A stretch of 64,000 nucleotides of DNA from Megaleporinus macrocephalus (lineage: Eukaryota > Chordata > Actinopteri > Characiformes > Anostomidae). Positions 1-12,225 of this stretch are shown here, one piece after another. Under the pieces are notes generated by a model that was not told the origin of the DNA, ran no database searches, and was given only the letters and a program-made list of their open reading frames with translations. The stretch lies in assembly GCA_021613375.1 (NCBI GenBank), contig CM038717.1:37830699-37894698 (forward strand). Direction: 5' to 3'. Both the position numbers and the translations under genes were made by a program. The first letter of the stretch is position 1; each line of letters begins with the position of its first letter.

Positions 1-430
1 TCCCATGATTCACCTGGAGCCGCGGATGAATTCAAAGTGGAGTAAATAAACGTTGTAAAGCTGAACGTCGGCTGTGTGTACGTAGCTACGGCTAGTGAAC
101 TGCTGCTACAGAAGTTAGCGCTACTGCTGAGATAAACAATAATTACATTCCTCCCGTTTCATCTTCTCTGATCTACAGCTCCACACCGTCTGATACATAA
201 TCAGACAAAAACACAGATCAGAGTCACTAAAAGTCTAAATCTGTCCGTAAACAAGCTTTTAAATGAATAGCGAATGATGGTCTGACGTTTTGTGTCACAG
301 GACGCTGGCAGTATGGTGAGCTTGTGTGGTACTTAAACTCACCTACTGAAATTATCTACTAGTCTGCCGCTCGAGCAATACGTACTGACTCTAATCCAGT
401 ACCTACTGACTAGTAGGCAATTTCGGATTT
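1..430. repeat. MITE-like dispersed repeat, copy 1 (left end outside window)
   Basis: Positions about 160-430 match 2205-2497 closely in order and wording: a segment starting near TTCATCTTCTCTGA, a shared run around GGTCTGACGT with GTCACAGGA, then CTACTAGT.TGCCGCTCGAGCA and a closing stretch of CTACTGACTAGTAGG type. This is a non-coding, non-autonomous transposon-like family. The other copy ends in GACGCACCC, a common fish DNA-transposon terminus. The superfamily is not certain. Confidence 0.55.
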
Positions 431-936
431 CCTTATTGCTAAACAACCAGCAAGTCGGATGGGTATTAAACTAATTTGGCTGTTTTTAAACTGGTTAAAC
501 TGCTTTAGTGGAGCTGATTCGCCAACTTCATCAGTTAACAGGTGTTGTGCCGAAATACGACTCCCCACCAGAATCCGATTCCCCGTCACGTGCACGCGCA
601 TCACACAGAGAAACGCTTCATTTACACTCTCGGTTTCGGTTTCTGTGGGGAAATAATGAGCAATCTTTCATTTTCCTTCACAGCAAACAGCTCAGCAGGA
701 CCTAAAGTCCTAGTGGCAGCGTTTTAGCTTGTTTGCCACATTTGTGAATGGAGCGCTTTGTGAAATGCGTTTGTGTGGATCAGGTTCAGATTCGAAATGA
801 AGGTCTCAAAATCCATTTGATCCACAATTGCAGATTCAACACTTAATAAATCATTTTAAAACTTGAGACTGCGTCTTTTTAAAAATATACAATGAAAATA
901 TAGACAAATATGTTCATTTTCACATATAAATTATAA

Positions 937-937
<1 letters not shown>
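431..937. other. No gene recognised
   Basis: Several overlapping reading frames of about 60-65 codons occur, but none shows a domain, splice context or homology I recognise. The stretch is AT-rich non-coding sequence. Confidence 0.5.

Positions 938-983
<46 letters not shown>
938..983. repeat. (AT)n microsatellite
   Basis: Uninterrupted AT dinucleotides over about 45 bp. A minus-strand frame ending here reads as a Tyr-Ile string and is an artefact of the repeat. Confidence 0.95.
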
Positions 984-989
<6 letters not shown>

Positions 990-2129
990 ACACAAAACAG
1001 AAAATGTGAGATCCATATGCAGGCGGCTTGTTTATTAAACCACAAACCGAGATGGCAAATGTGACACAGAACAAGGCTGACAGGTCTGAAACCCGGGAGA
1101 TCAGTGGCTCTGGGGGCTGGAGTGGCCAGCGGGATGGCTGTGGGAGCAGGTCTTGTAGTGTGGATGGAAACAGCCGCTGATGGAGAACCCGGCTGACCTT
1201 GGGTTTTCCAGGCTTTGATCTCCCGTCTGAGCAGTGAGTAGAGGGAATTCCCTCGACTAAGGCCCCTTTAAATTCCAGGAAGGGAATTCCTGTCTGAGCA
1301 GATACAAAAAGCCCCTTTTCAAGGGGAGCGTTAGAGAACAGTTCAAAAGAAAGTCCAAGTGACCTGGCCTCTGCCAACCAGGCTCACTGCTAGGTTGTGA
1401 GTGGAAACCAGAAAGTTTTTAGCTGAAACAAACCTCCCATTTGCACTGCGCCTCAAAGACCGTTCACTGGTTCAAAGTGGTAAGGAGATATCAGCAGGGA
1501 GACGACAGACCTCGGGGTTTTAGACAAAGAGAGGAGCCTCCAAGGTGCAGGGAGTCCAAGCAGAGCTTTACTGAGGAAAACAAAGGATGTTTACTTAACA
1601 GGATATAGCCCAGCTGATGCTGGCTTCAGACACCGAGGGAACAAGAGGCCTGGGTGAGTACGTAAGGGTATATGTTCAATTCCACGCAAAGACTGAAGTG
1701 TGCGGAGGAAATGTAAGGCCTGGCTGTGATGAACTACAGGTGGGGTGCGTGATGAGGGACAGGTGTGTTGGTGTGTGAGTGTGATTTGGTTGCTTGTGTA
1801 AATATTTCTTTCTTTTCACTTACTTATCACTTTCTTTTACTGTTCTTTTGGGCCTTGTGTGATTATCTTGATTCAACATACACCTTAACAGTAATACTCA
1901 TAATACCAAGCTGTTGCGATCCTTTACCCCTACACAGGGTCGTAACCAAGCATAAGCACAGCAAGTCAGCGCAGTCTTACTCAGCGATGAAGTAGATGCA
2001 AAAGTAAACCCATTAAACGTCTATACAGCCACACATCCGTATCACTGTACATCACTGAGGCGGATACCAAATCACACCAATTCACATCGTCCACAGAGAA
2101 AAGTCCAACCAAACTCAGAATTTAAAGGG
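984..2129. other. Unrecognised sequence, no supported gene
   Basis: A more GC-rich stretch (about 1000-1750) with a 148-codon minus-strand frame at 931-1377 that has no recognisable domain and ends in the AT repeat. The first copy of a 16-bp direct repeat (TCAATTCCACGCAAAG, 1676-1691) is here. The second is at 2741-2756. Confidence 0.4.
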
Positions 2130-2497
2130 GGAGGAAAAAAACAGTGGAATGGTAGGTCGGAATGTGGAATGTTAGAGCTACTTCTGAGTTAATGATTAAG
2201 TTCTACCAATTCATCTTCTCTGAGTTACAGCTTGACACCGTCTGAGTACAGATTCAGACACAAACGCAGCTCAGTGTCACAAACAGTATTTAAACCTGTC
2301 AGTAAACGGAGCTTTCAAATCAATAGTGGGAATTTTACAGTGGTGGTCTGACGTCTTGCGTCACAGGATGTTGGCAAGATGCCGGACATAGTAAAACTCG
2401 CCTACTGAAATTGCCTACTAGTTTGCCGCTCGAGCAGTATGCACTGGTTCCAATTTAGTACCTAGTGACTTAGTAGACTATTTCAGACGCACCCTAA
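2130..2497. repeat. MITE-like dispersed repeat, copy 2
   Basis: Paralogous to positions 120-430. It ends with CTATTTCAGACGCACCC at about 2481-2497, a terminus typical of short non-autonomous fish DNA transposons. No coding capacity. The left boundary is uncertain. Confidence 0.55.
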
Positions 2498-2870
2498 GGT
2501 TTAGGCTTCCTGCTGGGTCCTAATCCCCTACCAGCTAAATCTCCCACAAGGTCCTAACATCCCACAGTCTGCACAATTATTCAGCACAGGCTTATGCCCT
2601 TGCCCTTTATGCACTTCCTTGAATCCCTGCTAAAACTAGCCTAGGGAAGCCCTGCCCATGACTGTGCTGCAAAGTAAAGCTCCAATTGCATTCATAAGTT
2701 AATTGATTACACTACGGTTGTGGGTCTTAACAATGACAAATCAATTCCACGCAAAGGGAGGAGGTGGAGCTTGTGCTCAATATCTAGGAATAGAACAGAG
2801 ACCAGTACCTCAGAGTAAAGGTAATGGTTTACTGTAGGGCAATATATAATATATAATTTATAACGCTTAA

Positions 2871-2945
2871 GAGGACCTTCATAAGCTAAATTTCCTTCGG
2901 GATCAATAAAGTATCTATCCATCTATCTATCTATCTATCTATCTA
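2871..2945. repeat. Retroposon-like 3' tail ending in (TCTA)n
   Basis: The text AAATTTCCTTCGGGATCAAT followed by AAAGTATCTATC and a TCTA tetranucleotide run is a familiar fish non-LTR/SINE 3' end that terminates in a tetranucleotide repeat. Only the tail is recognised. The inverse text, ATACTTTATTGATGCC, recurs at about 46770. Confidence 0.55.
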
Positions 2946-3904
2946 CTTGTAATGACAACTTACATAACTATACATAAATGTTTATAAATCCTGTCAGTCT
3001 CTAAATATTCTTCAGACAGCAAAGTTTAAGATTAAAAGAGTGTTTTTCCCTGATGTTTTACTAAAATGTGCCTACAATGTGTGCTCTGGTCAATTCTTGA
3101 CACTTTAGCAAATTTGGGTGGAATTCAGTTAAACACCAGCAACCATACAGACTGCAGCAATGTGTGATGATCACCTACTGCACAAACTAGTTTCTATGAA
3201 TTGTAAACCTCTGAAAAAATATTGACTTCTTAGGCTAAAACAGTGGTTTTCTATACAATCTATTAGTTATTTCCAAAGGAAAGACAAAACACCCTGTCAA
3301 TAGCACTCGTCCTGTACAGTCTTAGAAAAACATCAGCTTTTACCTTATTGAGAAAAAGATAACTTTGTTGTTTTATTTCTACATCACTGTCACAGTGTGT
3401 GTGAACATAACCGTGGGAATCAGATACGTAGTATTGAATCTGAAACTTGCACAGGAAGCTAAACAGAGAGCTGCTGATATATACAGGATGTGGTTGGCAT
3501 ATGTGTTGGTACAGTTACTAACAACTAATTAAATGCAACAATTCCTATTTATGCTGCAAAGGTTACAGTATCACAATGCAGTACGACATAAGCAGTAGTA
3601 TTAAAGAGAATGAAGCAGCTGGTCGATGCTTATTCATTTGCTTTTTAACACATTAATTCCTGATCAGTTCCAACACTGAAGAAAGTCATTATTAGCCTCA
3701 TCTTCCTAAATAGTAAATGAGTAAGTTAAGATTATGGCTGTCCATGTATTGTTTATATTACTAACTAAGAAGTAATGCTTTTTTATTATTATATCAATTA
3801 TATATTCACTATGTTAAATAATGTGCCTGTACTATAAAGTGTTACCAGTGTATCTATTGCTGTGTGAAACTTTGGAACTGTATTTTAGTGTTTCCTACAT
3901 ACAC
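2946..3904. other. No gene recognised
   Basis: AT-rich sequence with no long frame, repeat or RNA gene that I can support. Confidence 0.5.
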
Positions 3905-4165
3905 TAAGCACGGTTCGTTTGACTAGTGTGATCACTCCGAACCTCTTCGAGCGGGCCCAGGCACGATTCGCTTAGACTCGGGCTTGGTTCGCTTCTAGTG
4001 TGAGCGCTATCCGTGCCCGAGCCCGCATGGAGCCTCGTGTGATTGGTTAATTTTGCTGGAACTCAAACATGGCGTCAGTGATGCCATGCAGGCCAGCAGG
4101 GGAGTGGGAAGGGGGGATAACCGGGCCCCAGCAAAGAACGAGCTAACCGGGCCTAGTGTGAGTCA
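3905..4165. repeat. GC-rich MITE-like element
   Basis: A short GC-rich island in AT-rich surroundings. CTAGTGTGA-type phrases near both ends (about 3922, 3995 and 4152) flank an internal GGGCC-rich stretch. This resembles short non-autonomous fish DNA transposons. No exact termini or target duplication were confirmed. Confidence 0.4.
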
Positions 4166-4199
4166 ATAGAATTAATGATGGTTCAGGCTATTCATCTAG

Positions 4200-4221
4200 A
4201 TAATAATAATAATAATAATAC
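4200..4221. repeat. (AAT)n microsatellite
   Basis: About seven AAT trinucleotides. Confidence 0.85.
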
Positions 4222-4656
4222 TTAACCTATGGAATGAAGTGCTGGTCAAACCTGTTTCCAGAAGAGCAATGACCCAGGTGATAGCAACGATTATCACCAA
4301 ATTTCATTAGTCGGTTCTGTTGCCAAAGTGTATGAAGGCCTCATTCAAAAAAACTGATTATAGTATTAGCGATCTGAGGTGACATTCTTTTATTTGTCCA
4401 GCAGGAGGTGCCAGTATGCTGTCTTCATATTCACAATCTGATGAGCAGAAAGAGAATGTCTCTAAATGCCTCTCTCTATATGTATATATATCATAATGAC
4501 AAAGACACACACATTTTTGCTTTTGTTGTGATGTCATCGATCAAAACAGTTGAACCCAGTCCTAACCCAGTCTGCTAATGTCTTAAACCAGTGGCTCTTA
4601 AACCAGCTTTTACAATCCTGAGCCAGTCAACGTTTGACTAATTAAGTACCACAGCA

Positions 4657-4680
4657 CTAGGGTTAGGGTTAGGGTTAGTT
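4657..4680. repeat. Short telomere-like run (TTAGGG, about 3.5 units)
   Basis: AGGGTTAGGGTTAGGGTTAG in one strand orientation. This is too short to be a functional interstitial telomere and may be chance or a repair footprint. Confidence 0.7.
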
Positions 4681-4954
4681 TTGTGTGGTTGTGTGACATT
4701 TGTGTGGTTTTATACAACAAAAACTAATTGGCACCTATTTTGAACATTTACTTTAAGACATAGATATAGAGCGGGTGGTATAAGTATTGAGCATGTCACC
4801 AATTTTCTAAGTAAGCATATTTCTAAAGGTGCTGTCGATATGAAATTCACACCAGATATCATTAAAAACCCATCCGATCTAGACATGCAAAGAAATCAAA
4901 CTATACATCTCCATAAATGATGTGTAATAATGAAAAATGACAGAGAAAAAGTGT

Positions 4955-5420
4955 TACTGAAATTTATTTATTACTTCGTACAAAAGTCTTTGTTGGCGAG
5001 GTCAGCTTCAAGACGCCTTCTGTATGGAGAAACTAGTCGCATGCATTGCTTAGGTGTGATTTTGGCCCATTCTTCCACACAACACTAGTCAAATCCTGAA
5101 GGTTGAATGGGCTCCTTCTGTGAACTCTGAGCTTTAGTTCCTTTCATAGATGTTCAATTGGATTCAGGTCGGGTGATCGGCTGGGCCATTCTAGCAGCTT
5201 TCTCTGAAAACAATTCAGAGTTTCCTTGGATGAGTGTTTGGGATCATTGTCTTGCTGAATTATCATTTCATCTTCATAATCCTGGTAGATGGCAGCAAAT
5301 TTTTATCAAGAACATTCATTCATCCTTCCTTTAATTATATGAAGCGTGTCAGTGCTGTAAGCTAAAAAACAGCCCATATCATGACGGGACGGCATATTTT
5401 AACACAATAAAGGTTCAGTT
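4955..5420 (-). pseudogene. Tc1/mariner transposase relic
   Basis: Read on the minus strand, the 5230-5110 stretch encodes the Tc1 catalytic core: [10 protein letters not shown], then [14 protein letters not shown], then a stop and KELK. These are the second and third acidic positions (D, then E of NPIE) of the D,D34E family. Stops and a missing N-terminus make it non-functional. No matched inverted ends were found. Confidence 0.85.
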
Positions 5421-5423
5421 TCA

Positions 5424-5487
<64 letters not shown>

Positions 5488-5512
5488 TTTATTTTTTTTT
5501 TTTTTAATAATT
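5424..5512. repeat. Poly-A / (AT)n / poly-T low-complexity tract
   Basis: An A-run, then about 20 AT units, then a T-run. The block is self-complementary and could form a hairpin. Confidence 0.9.
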
Positions 5513-6924
5513 TGATATAGTATGTAAATATTGGCAAATGTTTAAAAGCATACCCATACGGCAGTTTAGCTCCACCAACACATAGTGAAGCTATATTTAA
5601 GCCCAGTTTGCTTACAGGACAGATACAGGACAGATCTGGGGGAGCATGAGGACTAAAGCAACAGCATGATATAATTAGCCTGATGTAACATTTCCATTAT
5701 TCTGTCTGGGATCTATACACTTCTGCATACATTAGCTTTCTTTAACTCTATTTTGAGGCAGTGAGGCAGCTTGGAAAGTTGTGTATGTATGTGTATGTCT
5801 ATGGTCTGAGGTTTCCCTCTTGTTTTTGTAGTTCTAGAACTAGGAACTCTGTGATTATTTAGATAATTAAATATATCTGGGGGCTCTGGGTTACTCAGTA
5901 TCTTACAAATTGATTAGGTTTAAATGATGGACAGAAGAAACGTTAACCTTAACTAAATTTGCTGTTAGTGCTCTCCAGCTTATTTAATTATGAACACAAG
6001 ACACAGTTTGAATTTAAGCAAAACTCTTCCAATTACACAAATAGGAAAATTACCCTGCTCTGTGAATATCTACAGCAGATAGATTCGAAGATAGAAGTTT
6101 GGAAACCATAAACACCATTGTAGCTCTTTTATGGAAGTTGGTAAAGACCAAGTGACCAAGTGTCAACTTCAGAATCATCCACTTCCCCTTTTGTACTAAT
6201 AACATACCCCAAAAACGAAGTGTGTGACGAGTGAAATTCACATATTTCGCATTTTATAAATTCACACACATAATAGCCACAAGAGTAGTGCTAGCAGGAG
6301 TAACAGTGTGAGTTAGTAGTTATAAGTGAGCAGAGATCTATCACATAATGATTTAATATACCATTTTTAACAAACTCATATGAAACAGCATAATATTTTT
6401 AACAAAATTAACAGTAAATAAACAAATGAAATCAAACAAATATCCCCAATACTGTAATCATTACATTTAGACCCTTAATTTAAAACTAAAAAAGCTCATT
6501 AAATAAATGCAGTAAAAAACTGCAGTCATTAAACTCAGACTCTGTTATTTTAAACTAAAACTGTAATCATTAAATGTAGATATTGAATTGTTGCTGTTGT
6601 TCTGTTCATACCGGTCAGATCTGGTCTGTAGGTGTTCTGGGTTATTTGTTTTGTGTTAGCTGTGTGTGCCAACTCTGCTGTTTGCTGATATTCACTGTAT
6701 TCAGCTGTGTGCAGTGTTGTATCAGATTAGTAGTTAAATGTCTTTGTCTTGGTTCCTCAAAGAGACACACTGATTTTACACATTTTAAAACGTCCTGGAT
6801 AAGTCTGTATCACACACAGTAAAAAACTGCCAGACGGATGACATGTTTTCTATCAGCGCATGGTTTTCTCGACGCAGCTGCTTTAGTCAGTCTGTGGAAA
6901 ATGAAAGGGTATGTATTTCCATCT
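5513..6924. other. No gene recognised
   Basis: AT-rich non-coding sequence with small frames only. The phrase around 6072-6100 (CAGATAGATTCGAAGATAGA) recurs slightly diverged at about 7361-7385, immediately after the 56-bp array, so the two flanks may derive from one repeat. Confidence 0.4.
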
Positions 6925-7360
6925 AGGTAATTTAGGTAATTATTGAACAATACAAGCGGTAGATAGAGCAGCCTGAGTTAGTCTGCTATAGGTAATTACT
7001 GAACAATACGAGCGGTAGATAGAGCAGCCTGAGTTAGTCTGCTATAGGTAATTACTGAACAATACGAGCGGTAGACAGAACAGCCTGAGTTAGTCTGCTA
7101 TAGGTAATCACTGAACAATACTAGCGGTAGATAGAGCAGCCTGAGTTAGTCTGTTATAGGTAATTACTGAACAATACGAGCAGTAGATAGAGCAGCCCGA
7201 GTTAGTCTGTTTTAGGTAATTACTGAACAATACGAGCGGTAGATAGAGCAGCCAGAGTTAGTCTGTTATAGGTAATTACTGAACAATATGAGCGGTAGAT
7301 AGAGCAGCCTGAGTTAGTCTGTTATAGGTAATCACTGAACAATACGAGCGGTAGATAGAG
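6925..7360. repeat. 56-bp minisatellite, about 7.5 copies
   Basis: The unit starts AGGTAATTACTGAACAATAC and contains GAGCGGTAGATAGAGCAGCC and GAGTTAGTCTG. Copies differ by single substitutions such as CTATAG/TTATAG. No coding content. Confidence 0.92.
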
Positions 7361-7489
7361 CAGATAGAATCGAAGGTAGAAGTTTTGGCCAGAAGACTGG
7401 CTTTCCCCTGGTTTTGACGCATGGCCTGTTCCACTGTTCCGCCGTCAGCCCCTCCATCTGGGCAATGGATTACTTCGCAGGCCCCTTTT

Positions 7490-8190
7490 TTACCTGGGCC
7501 AACACACGGTCATTGACCTGAGCTTGCCGGAACTCAAACTCAAACTGAGCTTGCAGGGCTCCTCAAACTTATTGAGTGCTTCGACTGCAGCAGCACACTC
7601 CTCCATCTGCTCAGCTCTTCTCTCTAAGCAGTCACAAGATTCACTGCCAGAGGAGAGGGTGGTCTCAACCAGACTGCTGCATCCATCTGTCATCGGGTTT
7701 CCTTCTCTTTGCTTTGCAAGAGGAATGCATACCCCCCTACGGATCACAGCAGCTGGGATATCAAGGACAGCACCAATCTCCATAAGAAAGTCCAGCTCCA
7801 GAATACATGGATCCTGGATAGGGGCTAGCCAGAGCTCATGTTCCTGCAGCCATTCCGCCACCTGGACTTGGAGAGGTTTCTTGCCTACCATCATGACCTT
7901 ACTGTCCGTCCCTGATTTCAGGGTGGCCGTGTGGTTCAAGCCCTCTGGCGTACCACCACTCATTCCAGGCAACACCCCAGGCTGCAAAAGAGACACTGTG
8001 GAGCCGCTGTCCATGAGAGCCGTGACTGGAACTTCCTGGATGACACAATGAAGCCTTGGATGACACAATCCCATGCCTTATTTCCCAACAGCTCTGGCTC
8101 GCAGTATTGACTTGCCTTATGGACCTTCCGCTTGCAGCACCGGCATCTGATGGAGTTTGGGAGCAGCCGTGCGGTACGCAACTGGCACAA
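7490..8190 (-). pseudogene. Ty3/gypsy-type retrotransposon gag-protease relic
   Basis: A minus-strand frame (8074-7490) includes TALMDSGSTVSLL, the Asp-Ser-Gly active-site signature of a retropepsin-like aspartic protease, near its start. Just upstream in a neighbouring frame, CRCCKRKVHKASQYC resembles a degenerate gag zinc knuckle (CX2CX4HX5C). The parts lie in different frames, and no reverse transcriptase, integrase or LTRs were found nearby. It is an old fragment. Confidence 0.65.
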
Positions 8191-8559
8191 TGTTGCGCCG
8201 TTCTCATCCTCCGCCAGTTCTGCTTGATAGCAGAGGGGTGGTCATCTAACACTCATTAACTCACGAGCTCTGCCCGTTCAGCCTTCATGATGGCTTGCTC
8301 GAGCGAGGTGGGTGCAATCAACTGAACATGTTCCTGCAGACTCTAGAGCACCAGTGCATTAAAGAAGGCTTCCAGTGCAAGTTCTTCCTGCTGTCGATGG
8401 GCCATCTAAAGGGTGTGCAGATTGCCATGTTCTCTCTCTGGTATATCAACCAATGCCAGACACAACTTGAGTGGACACCATCTCCGTTCTCCACTCATAA
8501 TGGCTTGCCACCACACACAGCACTGGCTCCCAGGCCCCCTTACCATTGTAACATGGTAG

Positions 8560-9585
8560 CCCCTGCCTGGCAGGTCAAACGTTTTAGTACACTACCAGTC
8601 AAACGTTTTAGATACACTAGATACACAACCAGTCAAACGTTTTAGTACACTACCAGTCAAACGTTTTAGTACACTACCAGTCAAACGTTTTAGATACACT
8701 AGATACACTACCAGTCAAACGTTTTAGATACACTAGATACACTACCAGTCAAACGTTTTAGAACACTACCAGTCAAACGTTTTAGTACACTACCAGTCAA
8801 ACGTTTTAGATACACTAGATACACTACCAGTCAAACGTTTTAGATACACTAGATACACTACCAGTCAAACGTTTTAGATACACTACCAGTCAAACGTTTT
8901 AGAACACTACCAGTCAAACGTTTTAGATACACTACCAGTCAAACGTTTTAGTACACTACCAGTCAAACGTTTTAGAACACTACCAGTCAAACGTTTTAGA
9001 TACACTACCAGTCAAACGTTTTAGATACACTAGATACACTGCCAGTCAAACGTTTTAGTACACTACCAGTCAAACGTTTTAGATACACTACCAGTCAAAC
9101 GTTTTAGATACACTAGATACACTACCAGTCAAACGTTTTAGTACACTACCAGTCAAACGTTTTAGAACACTACCAGTCAAACGTTTTAGATACACTACCA
9201 GTCAAACGTTTTAGAACACTACCAGTCAAATGTTTTAGATACACTACCAGTCAAACGTTTTAGATACACTACCAGTCAAACGTTTTAGTACACTACCAGT
9301 CAAACGTTTTAGTACACTACCAGTCAAACGTTTTAGAACACTACCAGTCAAACGTTTTAGAACAATACCAGTCAAACGTTTTAGATACACTAGATACACT
9401 ACCAGTCAAACGTTTTAGAACAATACCAGTCAAACGTTTTAGATACACTAGATACACTACCAGTCAAACGTTTTAGAACACTACCAGTAAAACGTTTTAG
9501 ATACACTACCAGTAAAACGTTTTAGATACACTACCAGTCAAACGTTTTAGAACACTACCAGTAAAACGTTTTAGATACAATACAC
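8560..9585. repeat. ~24-bp minisatellite, about 40 copies, with 9-bp indel variants
   Basis: The core ACTACCAGTCAAACGTTTTA is repeated with linkers GTAC, GAAC or GATAC, and often an extra GATACACTA block. The core resembles the terminus of common fish DNA transposons that carry CCAGTCAAA, so the array may have grown from a transposon end. Not a CRISPR: there are no unique spacers. Confidence 0.93.
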
Positions 9586-9922
9586 CAGTTATTTAAGTCG
9601 GTGGTAACTGTGTTTTCCTTATGTACTGTTGCAATGCATTGGCGTTGGCCTCTAGCCTGTGATTAATAGCCATGCTGATGGCTATACTAGGAGGATAATG
9701 GGAGGTGCCTCTCTGGAGAAGAGACTTGTTATTGTTCACCAGCTTAAGGTATGTGTATGTGTTTGACGGTTTGTGGTGAGGTGGCTCCAGTAAATTTTGT
9801 AGATGAGAATATCATAGAGCACTCTTTATGTTGTGAAAAGAAACAAAAAAGGCTCATAGCTGACTGGTAACTGTAATTTATCAGTGTGTCTATGAACAGA
9901 TGTTCACATGTGTAGATGTCAG
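9586..9922. other. No gene recognised; 3' flank of orphan CALHM exon
   Basis: Non-coding sequence between the minisatellite and the CALHM-like tail exon. Confidence 0.4.
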
Positions 9923-10133
9923 TTATCCTCTGCTTTTCGAAGCTGTCCCAGCAGTTACTGGAACTCCCTCAACCTGTGAAGAGAATAGTTTGATTATGAG
10001 CTGTTTGCCGTTACAGACTACATACAGCCTTGGATGGAGAAACTGACCTGCTCACTGAGGCTGTACGTTCTCTACAGCATTCATAAACCAGCATCCCAAA
10101 TGAGAATAAGAGCAGGACAACAAAATCTACAAT
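9923..10133 (-). pseudogene. Orphan CALHM-like TM4 and C-terminal exons (unit D)
   Basis: On the minus strand, a TTTTCAG acceptor precedes an 86-bp exon (10133-10048) that begins IVDFVVLLLFSFGMLVYECC, a TM4 helix homologous to the gene A exon. It ends at a GTCAGT donor. A 74-bp intron with a TTCTCTTCACAG acceptor follows. The last exon (9973-9923) reads VEGVPVTAGTASKSRG then stop if entered in phase 0. The TM4 exon is one base shorter than the 87-bp gene A exon, so direct splicing shifts the tail into another frame that ends after about six residues. No TM1-TM3 exon was found between 10.13 and 19.35 kb. These are either remnants or alternative 3' exons for gene A. Confidence 0.7.
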
Positions 10134-12225
10134 CTGAAAAGAGATAACACATATCTGCAGTGTAGAATAACAACAACAACAACACACAATACATCACACA
10201 ACTATTTGTTCAGTTAACTTCTGTTAAGTTAAATCTGATGGCAATTTGAGTAAATATTGCAGCTCATGAATGCAGAAGGTCAGCCATTCACTGACTATGC
10301 TGACCTCAGTTCAACCCTGTTGAGTTTCTGATCATGTTGGCAAAACAGCCACTTGCATGGATTTACAACAAAATGTTTATAGTCTTTTGTATAGGCTTAA
10401 ATGGACACTTGTATCCCTCACAACAGAATTAAAGATATATAACTATCCATAGTTATGCATGATCATCAAATGAAGCAACAGGTCTTCTGTGCACTACTGA
10501 TTTGTGTTAACATGAAAAGCTCTTCATTTCTGAGAAAGGTAATTTTCGTCTCCAATGTCTCTGTTTAGCTGTCCTGTCATACAACAGTGCTTGGTTAAAC
10601 TATACCATTGGGCATTTTCACTAGTGTGGTCCAGGTACCAATCACCAACTCCAGCCTGAACAAGATAAATGCATGGATGGGTTAATTGTGGCGGTCGAAT
10701 TCCACCGTGTGCAAACACAAAGCACAAAGCACAAGTAACAAATAGTTACTAATTCAACTCTATTGTATTTGCTACTGTCTCATTCCCACACCATTCAAAG
10801 AACAACAAGGAAGTTCAAATACTGAACACGAGACAGCACTGCACTACATCATATTGCCGCCTCAAACTGCAAAAGAAGGCAGCACACATTTTAACATTTT
10901 CATAAAATTATTAACTCAGAACTGGATCCTAAAAAAGTTGGTATAGGATTACGTCTGCCATTGTGTAGCATCTCCTCTTCTTTTAACCACAGTCTTTTTT
11001 ATATTTTTTATGTGTGCAAATTAAATTCTTGATATCAAGAATTAAATATTTAAAAATATAGTATGTAATGTAAGTTTCATGTGTGTATATTAAATTCTTG
11101 GAAGCAAGAAATACAGAAAAATACAGAAATAAAGAAAATATTGGTTAAAACAGCCTGTCATTGACTTTCAACTGATATAATTTTAGTTGTAATAAAAACA
11201 AAAATTATTATTATTATTATTATATATTTTTATTAAGTCACTTCATCTGAGCCATTTGAAGTTAATCAGCTTGTTTTATGTCATGACTGTTATTATAAAA
11301 CAACTGCATTACTAGTGATTCTTGCCTTGGATACTTACACAATGCCCCCCTCTAGTGGGTAAACCAGTCACTGCACCTAGTGCAACTATGCAACTCAGCC
11401 TGAGTCTAATTTGTATGACTTTATTAACATGTGGGTTTTAATCGACTTTAGCATACAAGTGAACACACAAGTTAGAAGAGTTAGAAGATACCTCTGTGTT
11501 TATCGCCCCACGGTGGTGACTTTATGAACAGCTCTTATTTACCTCACTGCATATTTTACATGGCCACCCAGTTTTATGAATATGGCCCAGTTTCTCCACA
11601 TTCTCGATAAACTACACAGTGTAACACTCAGACACAGGATATGACTGAAAGTGTTCTTAGAACTCTAGTGTGGTGCAGGGATTGTTAAATTCGGCTGTAT
11701 GGACAAATTTATTTTGTATCTACTTCATAGCTGAGTAAGTAATGGCTGCTTTTAAAGGAGAAAAATGAAATACATTAAAGTGCCTCTTTCTCCTCCCCAG
11801 GTGATAGATAGTGGGGAACGGGACTGTTATGTAGCCACTGTTTTTTCCTCATTGGTTTGTTGGTTAATAAGATTTGTTTTGGTTTCTTGTATGTATTGGT
11901 GCTTTGAGTAATTTTCCTGAGTAGCCAGCTCTTTGGTACTCCCATATGGGGGTTGATTCTCTGTTGTGAGAAGCATCTTATATTTCTTTTCTTCTTATTT
12001 TGGAGACAGGATAATTAATGCAAATTAAGAAGTCATTAATGTCTTATCTCAAGCCTATAGCGTTTCCTTCTTGGCTACTATTTGTGTGCAGTGAAAATCA
12101 AAACATCAATGAGAAGTTCAAAGATTTAAGTTTGGAATATCCAAAAACAAGGTGAAAAATTCCAGGCAAAAATCCAAAACCATACAAAGACATACACAAA
12201 GAAGATGTTTAACTTAAGACTTTAA
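10134..12225. other. No gene recognised
   Basis: AT-rich sequence. A short (CAA)n lies near 10170 and (ATT)n at 11203-11223. The minus-strand frame at 10524-10727 has no recognisable domain and does not resemble the missing CALHM first exon. Confidence 0.45.

Noticed and set aside
931..1377. 148-codon minus-strand frame
   Set aside because: Ends in Tyr-Ile repeats from an AT microsatellite, and the rest has no domain or splice support.
4657..4680. Interstitial telomere
   Set aside because: Only about 3.5 TTAGGG units.
7524..8645. Plus-strand frames of up to 175 codons
   Set aside because: Antisense or shifted frames of the retroelement protease relic, with no recognised domain.
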